Source: Coptis chinensis (taxonomy: Eukaryota; Streptophyta; Magnoliopsida; Ranunculales; Ranunculaceae). From it: DNA of 64,000 nt. The stretch lies in the NCBI GenBank assembly GCA_015680905.1, contig CM027377.1, positions 15,648,501 through 15,712,500 on the forward strand. The letters run 5' to 3'. The notes under the pieces were generated by a model. That model saw only the letters and a list, made by a program, of their open reading frames with translations. It had not been told where the DNA came from and searched no databases. Of the stretch, positions 57,656 to 64,000 are shown piece after piece (within the stretch, counting starts at the first letter, position 1; every line of letters starts with the position of its first letter). The position numbers and the translations under genes were made by a program.

Positions 57656-59588
57656 TGGGTTTCTAACATAGAGCAAGTTTGGAGGCAGCGCTGTACAAAT
57701 TCTCTTTCTGCTCCTGGTCTTGCCTTACAGAAGAACGTAGTGGAGGTGGTGGATGAGCCGCAGAGAGATTGGAGGAGATGGTTGTGTGAGAGTCATTTAT
57801 TTTGAACCGAGCTTTTTATTCACAAAGTTGAGGTTCATTGGTATGAAGATGATAAAGTCAAGTAGAAGTCCATGAAAAGTGTATTGATCGTTGAGCTGTG
57901 CTTATCTTGAATGTTGAAAAGCTAAGTGTTGGCTTTAAGGAGTTAAATGTTGAGATGATAAAGTCAAGTAGACGTCCATAAAAAGTGTATTGATTGCTCA
58001 GGCGTGCCTATCTTATATCTTGAACGTTGAAAAGTTAAGTGTTAAGGAGTTAAATGTTGATATGTCATAGTATAAATTACACACCAAAATCATAAACAAA
58101 TGTCAAAATTTATCAAAACTTTGTAATGTTATGGGAGCAGCATGTTTTGATTGGATATTGCTTCATCTAAAATTACGCCGGCTCTATAATAAGTCCCAAA
58201 AAAATCCCTTAAAGACTAATTTTAATTTTTACTTTCAATTTTTCCCCCTTATAGCAATTGCTTCCAATTTACAATGTTATGTTATGTAGCATTTAGTGCT
58301 ATTGAATTTTTAGCAGGCACACTACATGCATGGTGCCTACCATAAGGTATAACAACAAGATTATTTTCCCATGAGCCAACATGAGCTCATGGGTTTTTTT
58401 TAACAATCAAAAGGAAAATTGGTCCGGCCAAGGATGTACCGGTCATGACAACTCCAAAGAATCTGAAGGCAAGCAATGAAACAATATCAATATACCATGT
58501 CCAAGAAGCAGTACTATGTACTAGGAATGAAGAAGACTAGGTGCACTTATCGTTAATGATGGTGTGTTACTATTTATTATCACCAATTACTAATTTAACA
58601 AGAAATGGGTAGTAAGCCCAGCCAACAGCGGGCTGATTTGCTAGTCAAACTTAATTTGGAAAAATAATAAAAACGTCCGTACCTAAAAAAATTCATGTGA
58701 ACCACCTTTCTTAATTCTCTCTCCCCTCTTTTTCTACTTTATTGTCTCCACTATTACTCACGCTCTCTCTGAGCCCATTTTTGCTGCAATTTTGCTATGC
58801 CTAGTTTGCTTCTGGCCCTATGAGAAAGCGCCACGTGCCCATAACTAAAACAGACTCGCCCAGTTTTCCCAAAACAAAAACCCAACCAAATACAATACCA
58901 AACTAACCCCCAAAAACCATCTAATTACCAAACATACCACAAAATGATTTTAGATCAACTGTAGCTTTGTCTTCCCAAAAACACTTCCATTCCCACCCCA
59001 GTTCATTTCTTTTAGTGATTCTTCATCTTCATCCCCTCAACTTATACAATTGGGTTTTAAGAAATTAAACTTTTTTTTTTATCAAATGTTATATTCAACT
59101 CAAACTTTTTCGATTAAAATTCTAGAAATTGAAGAGTGGGCTGTTTTTTTTTGCCGGCGAACAAAGCCGACGAAAAAGAAAAAAAAAAAAAAAACAAAAA
59201 AGTGGTGGTGGTGGACTGGTTGGTAGTGGTGGTGGTGGGAGAGGTGGATAATAAGGGCAAAATGGGGAGTTTATTATTACATAACAGTACCAGTTTTCTG
59301 ATTTAATTTTGGGTTGTTGGGCGTACACGTGTTATGTTTTGGTTGGGCTGGAAGCAAACTAAACATTCCAAACATTGCAGCAAAAATGAATCATCCCGCT
59401 CTCTCTCCTCTCTTTCTATGATTTGTTCTCCAACCGACCCCACACACTCTCTCCACTTTTGTTTCTCACCCACTTTGTCCTCCAAAAGCATTTCCTCTCC
59501 ACTTTCTAGAATCACTCCCTGACTTCCAACCCCACCTTGTAGTCTCTCACCTCAATATCTCCACCACACTTTTTTTTTTCTTCCTTTA
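57656..59588. other. noncoding stretch
   Basis: No gene is recognised. AAAGTCAAGTAG(A)AGTCCAT is repeated at about 57853 and 57959. Purine- and pyrimidine-rich runs occur near 59170-59240. Confidence 0.4.
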
Positions 59589-59986
59589 GAGCATTCCCAA
59601 TGCAAGTGAGTGGAGAAATTGAGAGTTTTCACCACTTTGATCCAAAAAGACAATGATAATCACTTATCACTAAGTCAAAACGAGAGTAGCACTTGCTACC
59701 GAGATTTTCACTGAGTTGTGAGTTTCAGACCGAATATTTTATTCTGTCTCGTGTGTTTTTTTAAAATAATTCAATTTTTTTTTTGAACGGAATGTTTCAT
59801 TCCGTCCCGGTTTTTTTTTAACTTCAGACAGGATGTTTCATTTCGTCTGGTGCATTTTTTCAATTTTTACATTCAGACGGAATCAAACATTGGATAACAT
59901 TTTCTTGTTTTTCACCACAAAGATAGCAAAAAGGAGAAATAGTCTTACGTGGAGGTGAAAAAATGTTGCTTGCATTGAAAATGCTC
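59589..59986. mobile_element. PIF/Harbinger-like MITE (copy 2)
   Basis: Ends GAGCATTCCCAATGCAAG and, inverted, GAGCATTTTCAATGCAAGCA, flanked by TTA (59586-59588 and 59987-59989). Contains several GACGGAATGTTTCATT-type inner repeats in alternating orientation. 398 bp; related to 48839-49336. Confidence 0.78.
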
Positions 59987-59989
59987 TTA

Positions 59990-60722
59990 AGACTGCTCCA
60001 ACTTCCAACGTAGAACAAAATAATCACACCTACAATTGCTTTTCAGAGGAGCATCAAGTGTGAAAATAGTGAACTGGTGGCATAATATTGTTATCGATTT
60101 ATGAAATGGAGTTGGTAGTTTTTTTGTTCGGTTAATTAAATGAAACTTGTAGCTAGAATTAGCGTTGTTTTTTGGTTTATGAATTGAGTAGTTTCTATGT
60201 TATTTTATTTTATCTAATGAACTTGGTAGCTAGAATTAGCATTGTTTTTTTTTGCTAGTTCTCGGTACACTTATACATTAGAACTTATCCTATTGGTTGG
60301 TCAAAATAGAGATGTACTTTGAAATTTGAATACACTTGCAGAATAGAACTTATGTTGTTGGTTGGTCAAAATAGAGATGTACTTTGAACAGTAGGTTCCT
60401 CATGTAAATTACGGTGATTAGTCAGGCAAGGAAAACCTTTAGAACACGTTAAACTTGGAAGCTCGACACTGCTACTGCTTGAAGAAGCATGCCATCATTT
60501 TGTCTTGAGAGGAAAATTGGAAAAGTACATTGAACTAGAGTACTAATTAATCAGACTAACCACGTGAAACAATTCTCTTTCAATCTTTAGCTCCTATCCG
60601 GACTTCCTGTATGAAAAAAATTAGAACTTCACTTCCATAGACCAAACAGATGCATCATCTTCTTCTGTTGACTTCTCTTTCCAAACAATTCATTCAGTAA
60701 CACAGAAGAACATTCAGAGTAA
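59990..60722. other. noncoding stretch
   Basis: No gene is recognised. GTTGGTCAAAATAGAGATGT is repeated at about 60295 and 60360. Confidence 0.4.
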
Positions 60723-60878
60723 TCAGACCAAACAGATGAAGACTGACTCTAGTGTGTGATGTTTATTTACTGTCATAGTCCTCTGAACACTTTCAGCTAA
60801 ACTAACAGTCACATTGGGTTTCTCCGGCTCGTCATTTTTCACCTTAACTTCACAAGAATCAACTTCAAGATGCTCCAT
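60723..60878 (-). pseudogene. short coding-like fragment
   Basis: 51 codons from ATG 60878 with protein-like composition (MEHLEVDSCEVKVKNDEPEK, then NVTVSLAESVQRTMTVNK). Upstream in the same strand the frame is broken by stops. I do not recognise a family. It could be a remnant exon or chance. Confidence 0.25.
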
Positions 60879-61322
60879 TTCACAACAGTACTCTTCTATT
60901 TACATCAATTTTCAAACTATCTCAAACAATTCAACATGCCTAAGTTCAATTCCACCAAATGCATCGTTCAAAGTATTTCAAAACTACTTAAATTCATGAA
61001 AAATAAATACTTAAAACAACAAAATGAAGTATATTTATAAAAGCACTAGTATTCACTGACATAGATTGGGTTTTAAAGAAGAGCTGTTCTTCAGTGCGCA
61101 GGTCGTAAGGTGCGCAGGTCGTATGGGCCTTTGGATTCAGTACTTCTGCCACTAAATACACACGCACCCTTTGGATGAGTGGCCGAGATGTAATGGCGCA
61201 CCATACATCTCGCGCACTAAAGAAGAGATTGGGGTTTTTAGAGAGAGAGAGAGAGGTCACGGGAAATATTTGGGTCTGGACTTTGTATGTTACGGACCTT
61301 TCCGGACTAGAGCATTTCTGTG

Positions 61323-61325
<3 letters not shown>

Positions 61326-61404
<79 letters not shown>
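61326..61404. repeat. (AT)n microsatellite
   Basis: About 39 AT units. A short GA run lies upstream at about 61240. Confidence 0.95.
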
Positions 61405-61409
<5 letters not shown>

Positions 61410-62199
61410 ATTTCTAATTAGTAACCCATAATGTCAATCTGTTCTCAAGTAGTAACCACTCTTCAATTTTGACTTTTCAACCTCACTTTTGACACTTTTG
61501 CCCTTCACTTTATTTTCAAACAATGCCCACGTGGACATGCAACACTCTCTCTCCCCTTTTACCTACTACGCATAACTCATGTCATATTGACTGATGAGTT
61601 TGACTTTACAAATGATGGACAACCGTTGGATCTTGATAAAGAAAAAACACGCTAATCAAAACATGTTGTAGTATCGTGTTTTGCTATAATGAAGAAGCAA
61701 CCCGACTAATAAACTATCGGCAAACTCTCGTGATTTTGGTTGTCAAGATTCTTTACAACTTTTACCTCAGATTTTGAGCCAACCTAAAAATAAGGACAAA
61801 AGCTCAAAGTTTCGCTTTTTTTCTTGGTTGTTTCTTCTTCTTCCTCGTCATTGTCCCTCTGCTTTTTGTATTTTTTAAGGTTTGACATGGAAAACATGAC
61901 ACATTCACATGATAAAGGTATAGTTTGTTGTTTTTAAGCTATCTAGGGCCTTGGGTCTACGGTTTTGTTCCACGTAGTTTAGTGTTTTTGTTTGTTTGAT
62001 GCTTCATCTTTCAAGGAAGAGGGTTTTGAAGACAAACTATGACGCTCCATGCATAAATGCTTGTTGATTATATAGTTGTGGTAGAATGTTGGTGGTTTCC
62101 ATGTTGATTCTATATTTAATGTTGGGTTTAATATTAAGGCATTTAAGATAGATTCCGGCCATAAATGTCCTAAAAGTGTTAGTTTAACTAGTTTGTGCT

Positions 62200-64000
62200 T
62201 AAATGTTTGAATTTACTTTTCAGTTTTTGGTTTATGGTTAGGTACTTCTTTGTAACCATCGCTTTTGGTTGTTTTTTTTATACTTTACTGGTTAGGTACT
62301 TCTTTGGATGTTCTTATTCACTACAATGGGGAGATGAAAGCGGACAAGTATGGCCTGATGAAGTATGTTGGTGGCGAGGTGAAATTGAGAGTTTGTGATG
62401 GGGGTATTTCATTTGAAGGATTCATGAGTACCGTGGAAGGTGTGTTGTCGAAAAGAGATCTACTTTTTCTATAAGATACTTGACGAAAGAAGTCCCCGTG
62501 TCGAATTGATGAAGAAACAGATTATTTGAACATGATTATGAAACAAAGAAAGTCTCCAAGAAAAACAATGATGGTTTGGGTTATCAACGGCGTAGAAGTG
62601 GTAAGCAATGGACGACTAATGTTAAGAAAAAGAAGTTGCATCGAAGTTGTTTAAGAAAGACGCCGACTCCAAGCATTGTTTCTCTTGTGAAACACTCTTT
62701 TTCAAAAACGTAAGGAGCTAGCTCGACAGAAGCGTCCTATTAACCAATTTAAACTTGTCGATGAAGCAATTGGTAAGTAATGCAGTTCCATTTGGTTAGG
62801 TCATTATTAGTAAAGGTGGGTACATGCTTTATTTCCTGATAGTTATGAATCTTTGGTTTTCCGTGAAAGTCCCTTTGACCAACCCCGGAGGGGAGAGTGG
62901 GGACTCATCAATGGGAAGATGTGGAGATTCACGACGCGTCGAAGAACACATTCAACCTCACAAATTGTCAACGCTCGAAAAGGTGATGGCGGCGTAAAGT
63001 CTTCGATATCAATGGGATATGTTGATAGATGATATAGCTTACCCGTCGCTGATAGTGGTGTGGAACTTCATCGAGTGTTCATTGAAATATAGATATTTGT
63101 CCGTAGGGTGTTTCCTCCGAAGTTACACCTGAACCTTCAAGATGAAAAGAGAAACGGTCACACCGCTTCTCGCTTGTGGAAGGTACACTCTATATAACTT
63201 TGCAAGGTAACATATAGTTCCAGCTTGGCCGATAGTGGGAGCTAATTCATCGATATAATACGGGACGGTCAATGATGGTGATGAGCAAGATGGTGTACCG
63301 ATCTTGATCAACCCGATTATGATGACTTTGATTCCCAAAATCCATATGGTGATACGAGGGACGCCCCCGAGGAATATAGAATTTCCATGAATCAAAATAT
63401 TGACAATAATGAGGGTGATGATGATGAAGTTGAAATACTACATGAAGTTAATTTTGAAGAAGAAGAAGTAGTACAAGTAAAGGATGGAGTCGATGATGAT
63501 GAAGTTAGAGTAGTAAATGGTGGTAATCAAGATGATGATGATGAAGTTCAATTATTGGATGATGATTGTGATGTATGGTCTACTCCTAACCGTAGTCAAG
63601 AGTTTTTTTGGGAGGCACGCCTATGATCAAGTAATGATGAGGAAGGCCAAAGTGAACCCGATATGATCAATTTAATGATGAGGAAGGCCAAAGTGAACCC
63701 GATATTGAAACAAATGGAATGGTTGATGCTACGCTTATTCGGGTGCGTAAGATCTCAATTCGTAAGACTTACATCAAGGATATGATCCTCTTCGCTCTCC
63801 CCCATAGTCCGTAAACACCAAAGTGGATGTAACTCCTCCTCATGTGAACCTGAAGTTTGTTCCTCCTAAAGTAGACAACACTATCCTACTCGGGATGATC
63901 TTATAAAAGACATGAAGTCATACGCAATAGCAAACATGTTTGATTTTATGTCGTATGAAGCACTTCTCCCGAGAGGATTTATATGAAGTGTAAGTCTCCG
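62200..64000 (+). pseudogene. degenerate MuDR-type transposase gene (runs off window)
   Basis: 62300-62460 reads LIHYNGEMKADKYGLMKYVG and GEVKLRVCDGGISFEGFM, the N-terminal domain of plant Mutator-like transposases. A poorly readable part follows. 63387-63626 is a strongly acidic Asp/Glu run ending DVWSTPNRSQEFFWEARL, typical of the linker. 63900-63960 has DLIKDMKSYAIANMFDF and then, after a frame change, ERIYMKCKSP, the start of the MuDR zinc-ribbon domain. Catalytic DDE and SWIM domains would lie beyond the window. Multiple frame breaks suggest a dead copy. Confidence 0.62.

Noticed and set aside
63123-63395. 90-codon minus-strand frame
   Set aside because: It overlaps the MuDR-type transposase remnant and shows no domain.

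Overview
This looks like nuclear DNA of a flowering plant, probably a eudicot. It is AT-rich, holds few and intron-containing host genes, and most of its length is layered transposable elements. I found no bacterial, organellar, tRNA, rRNA or CRISPR signal, and I cannot name the genus.

Layout. 1-2464: possible LTR remnant, a Mutator-like miniature element carrying a palindrome array, then the 3' part of a broken secreted prolamin-like (egg-cell-secreted type) gene. 2465-17137: Ty3/gypsy element 1 (Tat-type), with LTRs, gag, protease, RT, two RNase H domains and integrase, then a 139-bp satellite-like array and antisense genes; its 3' LTR is split by a 1.9-kb solo LTR. 17138-17583: the 5' part of the prolamin-like gene. 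17930-21625: an apparently intact four-exon HNH-endonuclease-domain gene. 22273-31640: a GRP3-like glycine-rich protein locus (exon 1 frameshifted) with a hAT element in its intron and a 5.2-kb copia element in its promoter. 31647-33667: an unclassified TIR element split by a second copy of the palindrome-array MULE. 33710-45645: Ty3/gypsy element 2 (Tat-type), with a tripled gag segment and a hAT element inserted between its two RNase H domains. 45646-52440: AT-rich DNA, a reverse-transcriptase scrap and two PIF/Harbinger-like MITEs. 52552-54194: a second GRP3-like locus that appears to be two tandem genes fused in frame. 54840-61404: MITEs, scraps of LRR-receptor and PPR genes, and microsatellites. 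62200-64000: a degenerate MuDR-type transposase running off the window.

Host genes probably still functional are the HNH gene and the fused GRP gene. The prolamin-like gene and the 23-26 kb GRP copy show damage. Element boundaries were set from target-site duplications read by eye: 5 bp for LTR elements, 8 bp for hAT, 9 bp for MULE and TTA for Harbinger-like. All family names come from motif recognition without database searches.
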